From positions 21,167,229 to 21,231,228 of the forward strand of contig JAUPFP010000001.1 of the NCBI GenBank assembly GCA_036925085.1: a stretch of 64,000 nucleotides of DNA, given 5' to 3'. The notes under the pieces are model-generated. The model was not told the origin of the DNA. It searched no databases and saw nothing but the letters and a program-made list of their open reading frames with translations. The DNA comes from Brachycybe producta (Eukaryota; Arthropoda; Diplopoda; Playtdesmida; Andrognathidae). Below, piece after piece: positions 20,401-32,084 of the stretch. The translations under genes and the position numbers were made by a program. Position 1 is the first letter of the stretch. The number at the start of each line of letters is the position of its first letter.

Positions 20401-23400
20401 AAGCTGACAAAAGTGCAACATGAGTTCGTAACAAAACAAAACTGAAACAACTGTTAGCAGTTACTCAAGACAAAACCACAACAAATTTGTGACACAACAC
20501 AACCAAATTTGGGTTTTGTTTTTGTTTCTATGTTGTTTTAATACTAACTCTCCATAACTGCACAGACAAGATTTGCAAAAATGTTGCGTATTTTCGAGAC
20601 GAAGTGCAAACCTTTTGATGTTTATCGACATGAGCCAATTAAGACGTGGAATTATCTGTGAAATTGCAGACAAAACAGAAACAAATCGCAAAAGTCGCTG
20701 AAATGTTTTAGAATTGTCGCCAATTTGTCACAAAACACTGAGTTTCTGTAGTTGTTTGTGTTTTGTCAGCTTGATGTGGATCCGGTCTAAGCAGCCATAG
20801 AAGGGTGATTTTGCTGCACTTTCTAGACAATTCTGTAAAAGAAAAGAATTTCCGGATGCGCTTGATGCTGCCATTTTCTTCTCAAATACGAGGCCATAAA
20901 AAGCCTCGTATGAGGAGGGCATTAAAGCAAACATAACATCTTAATCACATTCTCTAGAATGTCAAGTATGTTGGAATTAGATTGTTGCTTTCTTGAGAAG
21001 ATTAGGTGGAGCAAACATGGCTTCCACCCACATGTTGTTTCCGGACGCTACTTTTCTGTTTTTTTTTTACAGATAATAAGTTTTTATGTTTTGTTTTCGA
21101 ATGCTTACATTTTGTTTAATTCCTAATTTATTTTTTGGGGGAAAAATAAACAGGAACAGGAAAAGTGTCGACTGAGACGAGAACTTTCGAATGCTTATTG
21201 TTCTATTGCCGAGATCTACACTACAGATCTTTGGTAAGATCGGTAATCAGTTTATACCTTACAGGGTTAAAAGATTTAAATAAATATTAGAAATATTTTA
21301 GAAATGGGATTGTTTGTTTATTTTTAAATGAAAGTCGTAAAGAAAAAATGGAAAGTTGCGAGTTTTAAGTTGTAACAAAGTGAAGCGTCACGCGTGCATT
21401 TTTAAAAACATTGTAGATGCCAAAATTTAAATTTTTCAGGCGATAGAAAAAACAAATTTTCTACTAAACCAATTACATTAAAAAGCATAAAATATTTTAA
21501 TACAATTTGCAGGAAGCTAAGAAATAAAGAGAATCAATTAAAAATTATTAATCAGTATTAGAATATTTTAAAAAAAATGTAAACTTCACTTCTGTTCCAA
21601 AAACGTTGTAAATGCCAAAATTTAAATTTTTCAGGAGAAAGAAAAACGAAATTTTCTAACATTGCACTTACATTGAAAAGCATAAAATATTTTAATACAA
21701 TTTACAGGAAGCTAAGAAATAAAGAGAATCAATTAAAAATTATTAATCAGTATTAGAATGTTTAAAAAAAAAATGTAAACTTCACTTCAGTTCCAAAAAC
21801 GTTGTAAATGCCAACAAGCAAGAAACGGTGCGAAATAAAAATAATAGGACGCAAAAATGCCTCACAAATTGGCCTAATTAATTTTTACACAAAAAAAGTT
21901 AGGTTATTTTTTCGACTTTCAGCCGCTTAGCCTTTATACAGGAGATTGTGTAGATTTTCGCGTTTTTGGCGTAATCTGTATAATATCTCCACAAACTTAG
22001 ATTAGAGGCTATGCGTGGCTGCTAATCGAAAGAAAATATACACACAATTAAAGTTACTAATCGTTTAATTTATATTATTTTGTTGAACTGCGCCCTAGAC
22101 GACCGCCTAAGTTTGCCTAATGGACGGGCCAGCCCTGATTCTAGTTTCAAACAAGCTTTGAGTTTATTCTTAAAGACGCTTCTAAAAAGTTTTATTTCAA
22201 AAGATAAAAATCAAGAAAACCTTAGCTCATTCTTTTACTATTCTAATTTCTAAACAAAACTGGTTTGAGTTTCTTCTTGAAGTTTTTTTTGTATAAAGCC
22301 TCGACATAAAAGTTTTTTTTCCTTGAAAAAACTTTTGTTTGCCTTTTTTTTTTAGTTTCGAAGAAAACGCCGAAACCGAATGCGTAGACAACATTTCGAA
22401 AGCTATTGATGCGGATCCGAATAATCCAGAATCGTATCAATCGAAAGCAAATTTCTTACTCATCAAACAAAACAAAGAGGTTCGTATATATTTTACTTAA
22501 AATCCTTTCTAAAGAGAGAAATTAAGAAAAAAATTAGCTCGATTTTTTTGTTCGCTATACATTTTTAAAATTTTTAGGTTTTTCATTTTTGTTGTTAACA
22601 ACTAGGAAGCAAAAGTAGAAATGCAAAAAAGTCTGTCGTTGTGGCTGCCACAGATGAAAGGCGTAATGGAGGGAAAAGTAGATTCTTCGGATCCGTTTGA
22701 AGTTCGTTGCTTCTTCGTTAAAGATCTCCGATTAATAATTACGGGATTTTTATGTCTTTTTTTTCGATTTTATTTTTTTTTAGATTTGTTCGATGTCGTA
22801 TGATTCTAGGATCTCGGCCGCTAAGATCTTGATAGAGTTAGAGGACTATGAGGTTTAAAATTCGTACTGATGTAACTTTAAATCGTGCGATTTAAACTTT
22901 ATTTTTGAACGCACTTTATTATGTCTTTTTAAAGTTGCTTCTAAAAAGTTATAAAATGCTAAACGTTGAGGCCGATCCACAACAAGATGACAAAAGTGCA
23001 ACAGGCGTTTGAGACAAAAACAACGAAAAAGCAGATTTCGAAAACAAAACAAACTTGAAACAACCAAAGTGCAACATGAGTTCAAGACAAAAACACAACA
23101 AAAATGGCAGAAAAAGCAGAGTTTGAAAACAAAACAAAACTGAAACAACTGTCAGCAGTATACTCAAGACAAAACCATAGCGCAATTTGTGACACAATGC
23201 AAACAAATTTGGTTTTGTTTTTGTTCTAGGTAAACTATGCAACTGTTTTGTTGTTCTTTTAATACTAACTGTCCACAACTGCAACAGACAAGAGTTTAAA
23301 AAAGTGTTGCATAATACCGAGACAAAACAAAAACATTTTGTTGTTTACCCGACTTGAGCCGTGACATGGAATTGTTTCTGAAATTTCAGACAAAACAAAA

Positions 23401-24545
23401 ACACAAAAGTCGCTGAAATGTTCTAGAATTGTTGCCAATTTTGTCTCAAAACACTTGAGTTTTTGTTTTGTCAGCGTGATGTGGATGCGGCCTAAAGGCC
23501 GAGCCACGTCAAGCTGTTGAGTCAAAGTGCAACATGACTTCGAGACACAAAAACACAACAACAAAAAGCCAGAAAAAGCATATCTATAAAACAAAACAAA
23601 ACTGAAACAACTGTCAGCAGTACTCAAGACAAAACAACAACAAATTTTGGGTTTTGTTTTGTGTTTCTATAGATGTCTCCTACGTAAACTACGCAACTTG
23701 TTCTGTTATTGTTTTAATAATAACTGTCCACAACTGCAACAGACAAGAGTTGACAAAAAATGTTGCATAATACCGAGACAAAACAAAAACATTTTGTTGT
23801 TTACCCGACTTGAGCCGTGACATGGAATTGTTTCTGAAATTTCAAACAAAACAAAAACACAAAAGTCGCCGAAAGTCTCAAAACACTTGAGTTTCTGTTT
23901 TGTTTTGGTTTTGTCAGCTTGATGTGGATCGCCCTTTGCATCCAAAAAAAGTCTTGGGAAGTTTAATTGTGAACAATTTCTTTTTTTGTTGTATAGCCGG
24001 CTTCGGACATTCTCGAATGTTTATTAAGCGAAGACGATCAAATCGTTGAAGTGTGGTATTTGTCTGGTTTTACGAACTTCTTACGAGGTGACGATTTTAA
24101 GGGCAACGCACGATATTACTTACGCAAAGCTCAAAAGGTGAATTTAGTTTCTAAATTAAATCGCAGCGTCTGGTCGAGACTAGCGTCATAAGTGAGAAAA
24201 AGTTATACTAAATTTGGGAGTCCAAACGTTTCTGTCGGCTGATATAAATGTCCCAAAATTCAAATTTGCTTCTCATTTGCTTGATATTGCATACAAATCC
24301 GAGCTCGAATTATAAATATTTAATTTTTTTTTTTCTCTTTTCAATTTTTTTAAAAATAAATTTAGGTTGCATCGAAGACAATGTCGAGTGATCCCGACGT
24401 TTTGCAACACGTTGAAGAATTATTAACAGAGTTAGGACCAGGTGACGAAGACGATGACGATTCGGAAAACGAAGAAAATGTTCCAGACAATTTTGAAATT
24501 ACGAGTAGTGATGAAGATGAAGAATCTGCGAATATGGAAACTTAA
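14416..24545 (+). CDS. ACL4-like: ACL4-like TPR chaperone for ribosomal protein L4
   Basis: Nine exons: 14416-14472, 19457-19603, 20195-20347, 21154-21233, 22356-22479, 22606-22701, 22784-22852, 23997-24137, 24366-24545. They join in frame to 348 residues. ATG 14416 is the only start giving a continuous frame. Exons 2-3 encode a TPR pair (CLRLDPNNIRALETSSSLL; CLERAIRLAPNEGYSKFLSL, residues ~35-90), exon 5 another (DADPNNPESYQSKANFLL), exon 8 the family signature ILECLL-EDD-VWYLSGF, and exon 9 an acidic tail. Acl4 binds newly made Rpl4 and delivers it to pre-60S ribosomes, and metazoan homologues keep this TPR plus acidic-tail layout. Intron 2 (19604-20194) is U12-type AT-AC. Intron 1 contains a minisatellite and another gene. 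AATAAA lies 15 nt after the stop. Closest alternative: another small TPR protein. Confidence 0.87.
14876..17262. repeat. 22-bp minisatellite, >100 copies, with higher-order repeats
   Basis: Head-to-tail copies of AAATCAAGAGGATTTTCAACTG fill 2.4 kb of intron 1. A 21-bp variant (AAATTAGAGG...) and TTCAGCTGAA variants are placed in blocks that recur. The variant string TTAGAGG-TCAAAAGG-AGGATATTC occurs at about 15671, 16371 and 16920, so multi-unit blocks of ~550-700 bp were duplicated. The unit length is not a multiple of three and the array is not coding. Confidence 0.95.
17402..18864 (+). CDS. Myb/SANT-like (MADF-type) DNA-binding protein, nested in intron 1 of the ACL4-like gene
   Basis: Two exons, 17402-17744 and 18386-18864, join in frame to 273 residues. 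Residues ~10-110 form a helical, basic domain with the spacing of Myb/SANT-like or MADF domains: FVRLLKDHPVLFEKS, then a stretch ending in WKKLNNMKTRIRKK and a trailing DWEEEFFKYL. A TIKEEIEEE stretch (SUMO-site-like) begins exon 2. The C-terminal part has a Leu-rich helix (LSLAELQRLVLLEQLQVFRL) followed by Lys/Glu-rich sequence, probably a coiled-coil oligomerisation segment. Such two-part proteins are seen as accessory proteins of PIF/Harbinger transposons and as host genes derived from them. It is on the same strand as its host gene. Its single intron is filled with family D elements. The last ~18 codons are repeated in inverted form ~450 bp downstream. Function unknown. Confidence 0.65.
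17807..18134. mobile_element. family D palindromic element
   Basis: Left arm GTGTTTTAGAAACTAGAAAG...TGATATCTTTCAAAATAAAC, right arm its inverse GTTTATTTTGAAAGATATCA...CTAGTTTCTAAA, then the family tail CTGAAAGACAGAATAATCA ending ACCACCTTAAG. It lies in the intron of the nested gene. Confidence 0.75.
18135..18352. mobile_element. family D palindromic element, adjacent copy
   Basis: Second D copy directly after the first: TTTCATGTTGATATCTTTCA on the left and TATCAACATGAAAATACCCT on the right, with a shortened tail. Confidence 0.7.
18805..19330. repeat. ~240-bp-arm inverted repeat that includes the 3' end of the nested gene
   Basis: From GCATGAAGTTCGTTGCATT (18860) to AATGTAATGAACTTCATGCC (19275) the sequence folds back on itself over ~190 bp per arm. 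The homology continues outwards: the last ~57 coding bases of the nested gene (from 18805) reappear in reverse complement at ~19272-19330 with about 85% identity by eye. A transcript reading through would form a long hairpin. Confidence 0.8.
19715..19915. mobile_element. family D palindromic element inside the AT-AC intron
   Basis: Arms GTTTTAGGAACTAGAAAGGT...ATCTTTCAAAATAAACTTTT and the inverse, ending in CTTTCTATTTTCTAAAACAC. Confidence 0.65.
19930..20171. mobile_element. family D palindromic element whose end overlaps the U12 branch site
   Basis: Arms GTGCGTTAGAAACTAGAAGG and its inverse are followed by the full family tail (AGACAGAATAACCAGAGTTCG...AAAACCACCTTAA). The tail end CCACCTTAA is the same as in the copy ending at 18134. 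Confidence 0.7.
20383..20790. mobile_element. family A MITE-like element, complete copy
   Basis: Ends are CACATCAAGCTGACAAAAG and TTTTGTCAGCTTGATGTGGA. The body is non-coding, AC- and AAAC-rich. It lies in intron 3 of the ACL4-like gene. Confidence 0.8.
21420..21810. repeat. two-copy ~190-bp direct repeat in ACL4 intron 4
   Basis: The stretch CATTGTAGATGCCAAAATTT...AATGTAAACTTCACTTC (from ~21409) recurs from ~21602 to 21790 at high identity: same order of GAAAGAAAAACRAATTTTCT, CATTRAAAAGCATAAAATAT and GGAAGCTAAGAAATAAAGAG. Confidence 0.7.
22967..23495. mobile_element. family A MITE-like element with internal duplication
   Basis: Starts GGCCGATCCACAACAAGATG and ends TTTTGTCAGCGTGATGTGGA. The left ~70 bp (AAAGTGCAACATGAG...) is present twice. 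Confidence 0.75.
23496..23937. mobile_element. family A MITE-like element, abutting copy
   Basis: Begins immediately after the preceding copy (GGCCGAGCCACGTCAAGCTG) and ends TTTTGTCAGCTTGATGTGGA. The two copies lie head to tail in intron 7 of the ACL4-like gene. Confidence 0.75.
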
Positions 24546-24559
24546 CTTGAAAGAGTTAA

Positions 24560-24565
24560 AATAAA
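24560..24565 (+). terminator. poly(A) signal of the ACL4-like gene
   Basis: AATAAA begins 15 nt downstream of the stop codon, giving a very short 3' UTR. Confidence 0.55.
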
Positions 24566-25567
24566 ATTGTTAATATTTCAGAATTAAAAAGATGTTGTAA
24601 ATTTTATTGAATTTAATCGAAAAATTTGCTCGAAAAAAAATTATTTTCAAAACGCATCAGTAAGCTTTGTAAGAAGTTAAATGACGTCATAGGTAGTTAA
24701 GTTAAAGCTAATTATGACGTTATGCGTTTAGTACAGCACTGCAAACGCAAGAGTTTGACATGTATAGGTGGCATATCAAGTATTGCTCTGGTTAAGTATT
24801 TGCAGACAACATTTTTACAGCTTTAATGTATACGGATTAATGACGTCTAATGGGTCATACATGAGTTTTTAATGACATAATATATATTTCATAACAATGA
24901 ACCACAATTATTACGTCATTTATTGTTTTAAACATTGGCTCGCAAATTAGTCTATGTATAGTTAACCAGAACATAAAACACTTTAAGGGCAGTGACCGAA
25001 ACAGAGCGCAAATGTAGCAAACAAAATCAGAAATGTCAACATTGCCCCCATTAACGAAGTTACTTTTGTATCATAATGGTTGTATGCATATGGCGTCGTT
25101 TGTTAATCTAGTAATGGGTGCAATGCCATTTTGGATCACCTACCTTGTTATTATTTTCAACTGTGCTTTGTGCTTCGTATACTAACTATATTATTATACG
25201 CTGATGCTCTTCACATGAAAATCTAAGTTGCAAAGTGATAATGTAGTGACATGATGTCACATTATCGATGCTGTATATTTCTGTTGAAGGTTGTACATCA
25301 ATGGTGTCATTTGTATTACATTTAAGGAGTTAATTGGATAAGAACGCCATGTTAGGTTTCTTTTCATTGAGTTTGTAGGCTTCAAATATTATAAACAAGA
25401 AGATAGCGTTATGACTTTAAAGTTAAATTACGCTATTTCGCTTAGGAGCGCTCTTTCTGATGGAATGTGACTCACATTTTTGGCGCCAAATGCCCGACTT
25501 TTGTGGCGGGTTTTCAGTAGTTTTGTTATCTTTTGCTGCCGTTTCTGTGGATTTTTCGACGAAAACA
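24566..25567. other. intergenic spacer between ACL4-like and DBF4 genes
   Basis: About 1 kb of AT-rich sequence with no exon. Several TGACGTCA/AATGACGTC-type words occur, and the DBF4 promoter should lie at its right end. Confidence 0.5.
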
Positions 25568-28500
25568 ATGGCTTTAACGACGGTTCAACAAGAAAACAGC
25601 GACGAAAAGGGTAAATAACATTGATTAGAGCAAAAAAACCTTCATTTTAGAGCCTTAAAACTGATATAAACGGCACATTTCGAGCTGTAAACTATAACTA
25701 TTAACATAGATCTTTATGGAGATACGCCGCTTTCGAGTCACTTTAGACCCGTATTATCGTGTTTTGATTGTTTATTCTATGTTTTTCAACAGGAAAGAAG
25801 CCAGTTTCGTTAAGAAAGATGTCATTTTACTTAGATTTGAAGGATTATTCGAATTTAAATAGTTTAACAGCCGATATAAATGGCTTAGGTGGTGTAAGTT
25901 AAACGTTTCTTGATTATTTTCGGTGTATTTAAACCGTTTTAATGATGATTTATTGTATTTTTTAGACTGTTGAGACGTTTTTGAGCAAAGATGTTAAGTA
26001 TGTCGTTACGAATAGATCTAATTCGACTCTTTCCTCGTCTTTCGATTGCGAAAGTTCGTCTTCGAGACCAAGTAGCCGAAGTTTAACGTCTTTGAAGTTG
26101 GTTTTTTTTTTATTTTCCCCAGAGTCGTTTTATTTTTGAATTCTTTAATAATCGTTTTCATTTTCGTAGTGTTCTTCAAGATTCTTCATCTAGCGTAGAA
26201 CAGAATCGATTAAAAAACAACAAAACTGTGGTAAAAATCGATTGTTTTTATAATTTCTAACTTGTTTGTTGTTCTAATTTTGTTGTTTTTATTTTTCAGA
26301 AATCAAGAGCCGATATGTTGTTACAAAATGCTAGAAAAACAAACGTAATTTGGTGTTTTTGTTTACTTTTGTGTCGTATTTCACTTGCAAATCTTTATTT
26401 TCAGCTTATAATAAGATTGAATCAATGAAGAAGCAATTGATTTTTATAATTATTCTGTGATTGTTTTCAGACATCGAAAGGTTCGTGTGATGTTTTACAA
26501 GTAGCGAACATGTGGGGAGTAAAAGTTATCAGCGTTACGATGTTGACGAAGTGGATTAAAAAGTTAAAATCGAAAAACACGTTCGAGAAACGTTTAAACG
26601 AAGAGAACAGAGTAGATAAAATGGCGAATTTTAAACGATTACTTTTCTCGAATCGTAAGAAATACTAATAATTATTGTTTGTTTGTTTTTGCGATCAGGA
26701 AAACGACAAAAAGAAAAATTTCGGTAAATGTCAACGAATCAAACTGATAAAACCTTTCATCAAATATGAAGACGACGGAAGGAAATTTATGCCGCAACAT
26801 CGACAACTTCGTGATTGGCCAGTTTTAAACTTCGAATCGGATTCGGATCGAACACCGTTTTCGAAGAATGTTTTAGGAAACGAAGCGATGAACCCGAAAG
26901 AAGTTAAACCTCTTCATGAGGTCGTTAAGATATCGACGAATCAAAAGACGCCGACGACAAATAATTTGTATGAATTTTTAATTTTAATAATCATTTAATT
27001 TGTTTGTTTTAAAAATAATGGTTGATCTTGGTTTCGTTTTTTATTTTAGTTCGAAGTCCAAAATTGGAAAGAAACCGGGATATTGTGAAATGTGTTTGTT
27101 AAACTACAACAATATTTACGAGGTGAAGAACCAAGACTAAATTTTTTAAAGTTTCTTATGTTATGTAGCTTAAACGGAAGAAAAGCTAAACTAAAATTGA
27201 CAGCTAAACTTGATGAAAATCTCGACTAGAGGTGCTAAACTGAACAAGATCCAAACTTTACCAGAGTTAAACTGGTCATGAGTTAAACTGTGCGAGAGCT
27301 AAGCGGGTCATAATTTAAACTGTACGAGAGCTAAACTTGATTTAAATTAAACTAAACAAGATCTAAACTGGACATGTATTAAACCGGACAAAAGCTAAAT
27401 TACATGGGAGCTGAACTAGCCAAGAGCTAAACTGAATACGAGTTAAACTATACGAGAGCAATACTAGACTAGAACTACATTGGGCGAGAGCTGAATTATA
27501 CGAGTGCTAAACTAGACGTAATTTTAACTAAACATGAGTTAAATTGGACACGAACTAAACTATATGATGTCCAAACTGGAAGTGAGTTAATCTCAAGAAA
27601 AGTGAATCTATATGAAAGCTAAACTGGGCAAGAGCTAATCTTTGCATAAATTAAACTGAACAGGATCTAAACTGGAAAAAAGCTAAATTACATGAGAGCT
27701 AAACTGGACTAGGGTGATACTGAAGAGGCTCTAAACTGGACAAAAGCTAAATTACGCGAGGGCTAAACTCAACTAGGGCAAAACCGAACGTAAGTTAAGC
27801 TTATAAGAGCTGAACTGGACAAGAGCTAATCTCTACACATGATTTAATCTGGAGAAGGCTAAACTATATGCTAAACTAGACAAAGGATAATCTTGACAAG
27901 AGATAAACTAGACTATGCATGAGCTAAACTGGAAGTGAGTTAAACTGGAGAAAAGTTAAACTATACTAAAGCTAAACTGGACGAAAGCTAAACATATTAT
28001 CGGCAGCTAAATTATGAAAAAACCAAACGAAGAAGTTGTAGTTTATATCCTTCTCTTTTTTTTTTTCCTCGTTCCAGCACGTAAGCACCGAAAAGCACAA
28101 AGCTTACGTTAACAACAGATCCAACTTTTCAAATCTCGATATGCGAATATCTTTATTACCGGATTTACAAGAATTTGTCGATTCTATATTTCAATTCAAT
28201 AAGGAATCATCCTTCGAAACACCTGTCGTCACATCTCAAAGGTGATTTAATACGATTAAAAAACATTCAGAACTTATTTTAATCGACAATTTTTTACTTA
28301 CATTTTTGTTACAGCAAACTTTTGACTACGACGGAAATCGATTCGGACATTTCACTTGTGTCGAAATCAACGAAACGAAAGGTCGGTTTGGAAGATTCCG
28401 AATTATCTTTGCCTCCAAAGAAGAAATTCAATTCGATATTACGAAATCACTCGATTACAGACGAGAACAAGATGCCGACATGTCTTTTGACCGGCGATTC

Positions 28501-30853
28501 GCCGTCGAAACACTTTTCTGGCATCCGAAAGCCGCTCAAGACTTTGAAGAACGAGTCGAACCTGTTGCTTACGAATGATTCTTTTCGTAGCAGCTTTTTC
28601 GATTCGCCCATTACAATAGAGAAGCCTTCTCCGCCTGCGATAAGGTTGCTACGAAGCACGGCAAAACGCCGCACTTCTTCGCAAAGTTCTTCGAAGGACT
28701 CCAGTAGTCCAAACAATGTGAAATCGAATAATGACGAGGCTTCCGAAACTGTTGTTACGTGCACTTCAACTTGCGCTGGTGCAGCAATAGATTCAAAAGT
28801 GGTTGCGCCTGTAGAAAAAGAAACTTATAAAGAGAATAAGAGTCCCGTTATAGCTGCAAAAAAGCGTTTTATGGAACGAAATCGCTCCAATGTCGCAAAG
28901 AGTTCAGAATTTTGCAATTCACAAGTTTTTTTAAGTAGTAACGAGAGTTCGTTTTCCAAGAAGGGCCTCAAAATACAACAAACTCTGTCAAAAGGAGTTA
29001 AAAGCGCGCGGCGTGCTCTCAGTTATAGCCAAGATTCCTCGTTGATCGAGAAATCACTTGCAGAGATCGACAATGTGGCTAATTGTGGCAAATCAAAGAC
29101 AATCGAAACACTTGAAAAAGACTGTTTACTATCTCTAACACCGGTCATCGATGCAAAAGTATCGCAAACAAAATGTGACAATTTGAAACTACCGAAAGTT
29201 TCCATTTCGTTTACGCTGTTAAAAAATGTGGCGTCAGAGTTCGCTCGAAGTGGCGATTCAAACAAACTGCCACTTCAAACGCGGGAGTTTGATGAAAAAT
29301 TATCGAAAACAAGTTATTCAAATGTGAAAGAGCAAAATGATTCCAGTTTGTACGAAGTGATCGAGAATGCGGTGATCAAAGCTGAAAGTGGCAATTTAAT
29401 CAAACCGCCACTTGAACAAGATTTCTTACTGTTGCAAACACGGGAGACTGATGCAGAATCGTTGAAAACAAGTTATCCGATTGTGAAACAGCAAAATGTT
29501 ACCAGTTCGCACGAAATGCTCGAGAATACGGTGATCGGTGGTGTTGCTCAAAGTGGCAATACGATCGAAGCGCCACTTAAAAATGACTCTCAATTGTTTC
29601 AAACATTGGAAACCAATGAAAAGATATCGAAAACCAAGTGTCCGTCTCTAAATGAGCACAACAATTCTTATTCTTCTGTTGTGCCTGTCGATGTGGCGGT
29701 CAGTATCTCTCGAAGTGGCGATACGACTGAAGCGCTACATGAAAACAGCACTCAGCTGTTTAAAAAATCGGAAACTAATGAAAAGATATCGAAAACAAAG
29801 TGTCTGTCTCTGAATGAGCACAACAATTCGTGTTCTTCTGCTGTGGATGAGGCGATTGGTGTCGTTCGAAGTGGCGATAAGATGAATGCGTCTCGCACTA
29901 ACGACTCTCAATTGTTTCAAACATCGGAAATCAACCTAAAGATGTCAAAAACAGTGTCTCCATCGGTAAAACAGCAGAAAGATTCCTGTTCTCCAACAGT
30001 GTTCGAAAAGGTGGCGAGTTGTGTCGCTATTGAAAAAGACTTTTTACTGTGCCAAAAACCGGCCACCAACGACACAAAGTTATCGAATACGAAGTCTATG
30101 ATGGTGAAACAGCGTATTATGGCTAACGATGAGGCGATTGGTGTCGCAGGAAGTAGCGATAAGAGCAAACCGCAACACAAGATAGATTCTATACTATTTC
30201 AAGCATCAGACTCCGATAAACAGACACCGAAAACAAGTTATCCGATTGTGAAACAACACAAAGTTTCTAGTTCTTGTACAAATGTACTCGATCGTGCGGT
30301 TAGTCGTAACCGTCGTACGTTAAGGCGGCTCGGTGTCCAGCGCAGTTCTACGTACGACAACAATCCAAACACGGTACCGTGTGCAGTTCGTGACACTTCG
30401 CGATTGGAAAGTCGTCAAGATTGTCTTTCGGAACTGGAAGGACTAAACATAACGGTCTTTAAAGATCCGTCACATCCGCGAAGAGTTGTCGTAAGCGACG
30501 ATACGATAGGCGACTTGCGATCGAGCCCCAACGAGCGTTCGCCATCGGCCGATGAAGTCATTCTCATTTCTGACGATACGACTTCTGGAAATTACGATAT
30601 AGACAATGAGGGTGGAGTCGAGGATGACGACTCGGCTTATATAGACTATGTTGCGAGTGTTGAAATCAATAACGATACGAACGAATGGGATCTAGTGTCG
30701 GACGTGTCACGTGCTTCCGATACTAGATCGTCATCCTTTACGGAAAGTATCGAAGATCGGAAACCACCGACGACGAAACTTAAACTGAAACGTTTTAAGA
30801 AGAACGACTACGATTCCGATTGGTCGTATAAAGTTATCGACAGTCAGGTTTAG
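25568..30853 (+). CDS. DBF4: DBF4-type regulatory subunit of CDC7 kinase
   Basis: Ten exons: 25568-25610, 25793-25893, 25966-26096, 26170-26230, 26300-26344, 26471-26611, 26699-26967, 27050-27122, 28078-28241, 28315-30853. They give 1188 residues. Motif N is in exons 2-3 (FYLDLKDY...LGGTVETFLSKDVKYVVTNR, residues ~25-65). Motif M is in exon 7 (IKLIKPFIKYEDDGRKFMP, ~190-215). The motif C zinc finger is split over exons 8-9 (KKPGYCEMC...HVSTEKH: C276, C279, H289, H295). DBF4 activates CDC7, which phosphorylates MCM2-7 to fire origins. The 846-codon last exon is long for the family (closer to insect Chiffon) and carries a degenerate ~55-60-residue repeat rich in SKT-YPIVKQ-type words. The exon 6 end was set at 26611 because the downstream GT-AAGA leads to a frameshift. 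Intron 8 is a degenerate tandem repeat. Confidence 0.93.
27170..28015. repeat. degenerate tandem repeat in DBF4 intron 8
   Basis: More than 40 imperfect repeats built on GAGCTAAACTGGACAA with unit lengths of 12-22 bp fill almost the whole intron. Confidence 0.85.
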
Positions 30854-31140
30854 TTTGCGATAATCTGCGATTTCATTGGTTGTTGCAATGTTTTTAAGTT
30901 TTTCTAATAATCAAAATATTTCATTTTAAAGGTTTTGGTTGTAGTTTTTTTTTTACTATTACAAGATTAAAATTTAATTTAGAGTATTTTTTTAAAAAAA
31001 TAATGAAAAAAAAAAAACTCAAAATTAGGTTTTAATGTTTTAGTTATACACTTAATCCATTTTGTTCATAGAAATAACGTCGAAAATTTCTCTTTAAATG
31101 AAAGAATTAAATGAATTTAGTTTTTTATATAAAAAAACAA
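30854..31140. other. DBF4 3' flank
   Basis: AT-rich sequence with A-runs. No canonical AATAAA was found close to the stop, only AATAAT near 30999. Confidence 0.4.
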
Positions 31141-31149
31141 CTTTGTTAA

Positions 31150-31965
31150 AGTAATTAACAATTCTTAATGAACTATTTCAGTTCTAAAAGTAACTGTAAC
31201 TTAATAGTGCAGTTACAATTGTAATTAACTTTATTCCAGTTTATCTTTAAAAAGTAACTGTAACTTGTGATTGCAGTATTTTTTTGGAAAATTTTTAGAT
31301 GTAACTGTAACTTGAAACTCCGTGCAGTTACTCTCTCTCTCTCTCTCTTGAAGGTAATGCTTAGAAGGAACTGTAACTTGAAACATGTGTTGCAGTTACT
31401 CATTTCAAGTAACTGTAGCTTGTGCATTGTGTTACAAGATGACGGCTTTGACGTTGCTATTCTGTAATGCAGCATGCGGTTGGATTAACCGCATGAAGAT
31501 AACGAGAGGCTCACACTTTTTCAGTAACTTATCTTTTGCTTCAATTACTTTTTAGTAACTTATCTTTTGCTTCAATTACTTTTTTAGTAACTTATCTTTT
31601 GCTTCAATTACTTTTTTAGTAACTTATCTTTTGCTTCAATTATTTTTTTAGTAACTTATCTTTTGCTTCAATTCCTTTTTTAAAGTAACTATCGTTTGTT
31701 GCAGTTACTTTTTTGAAGTAACTAACTTTTGTCGCAGTTACTTTTTTGAAGTAACTAACTTTTGTCGCAGTTACTCTTTTGAAGTAACTTTTGGCACAGT
31801 TACTTTTCTGAAGTAACTAACTTTTGTCGCAGTTACTTTTTTGAAGTAAGTAACTTTTGGCGCAGTTACTTTTTTGAAGTAATGTTGTTGCAATTACTTT
31901 CGGAAACTAATTGTAACTTTTGAAAGTTACTTTTTAGCATAAGTTTCAACGTAAATTGCAGTTAA
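31150..31965. repeat. palindromic AGTAACT minisatellite between DBF4 and CIR1
   Basis: Left part (31150-31440): AGTAACTGTAACTTG repeats. Right part (31520-31920): ~33-bp units such as AGTAACTTATCTTTTGCTTC and CAGTTACTTTTTTGAAGTAA. Since AGTTAC and GTAACT are inverses, each unit can pair with its neighbours. The array separates two convergent genes. Confidence 0.85.
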
Positions 31966-32021
31966 TTCTTTTTTTTTAAAAAATGAGGGAATCGATAGCC
32001 AAATATCGACAAAAGAAACGT

Positions 32022-32027
32022 TTTATT
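32022..32027 (-). terminator. poly(A) signal of CIR1
   Basis: AATAAA on the minus strand about 60 nt past the CIR1 stop codon. Confidence 0.55.
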
Positions 32028-32084
32028 TCAAGAATTTTACAAATCAGAGTCATTTACTAGAATAACATTTTTGCCGTTGTCATT

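Noticed and set aside
26612-26655. Longer DBF4 exon 6 ending at AATC|GTAAGA
   Set aside because: It would leave an intron of only ~43 nt and shift exon 7 out of the motif M frame.
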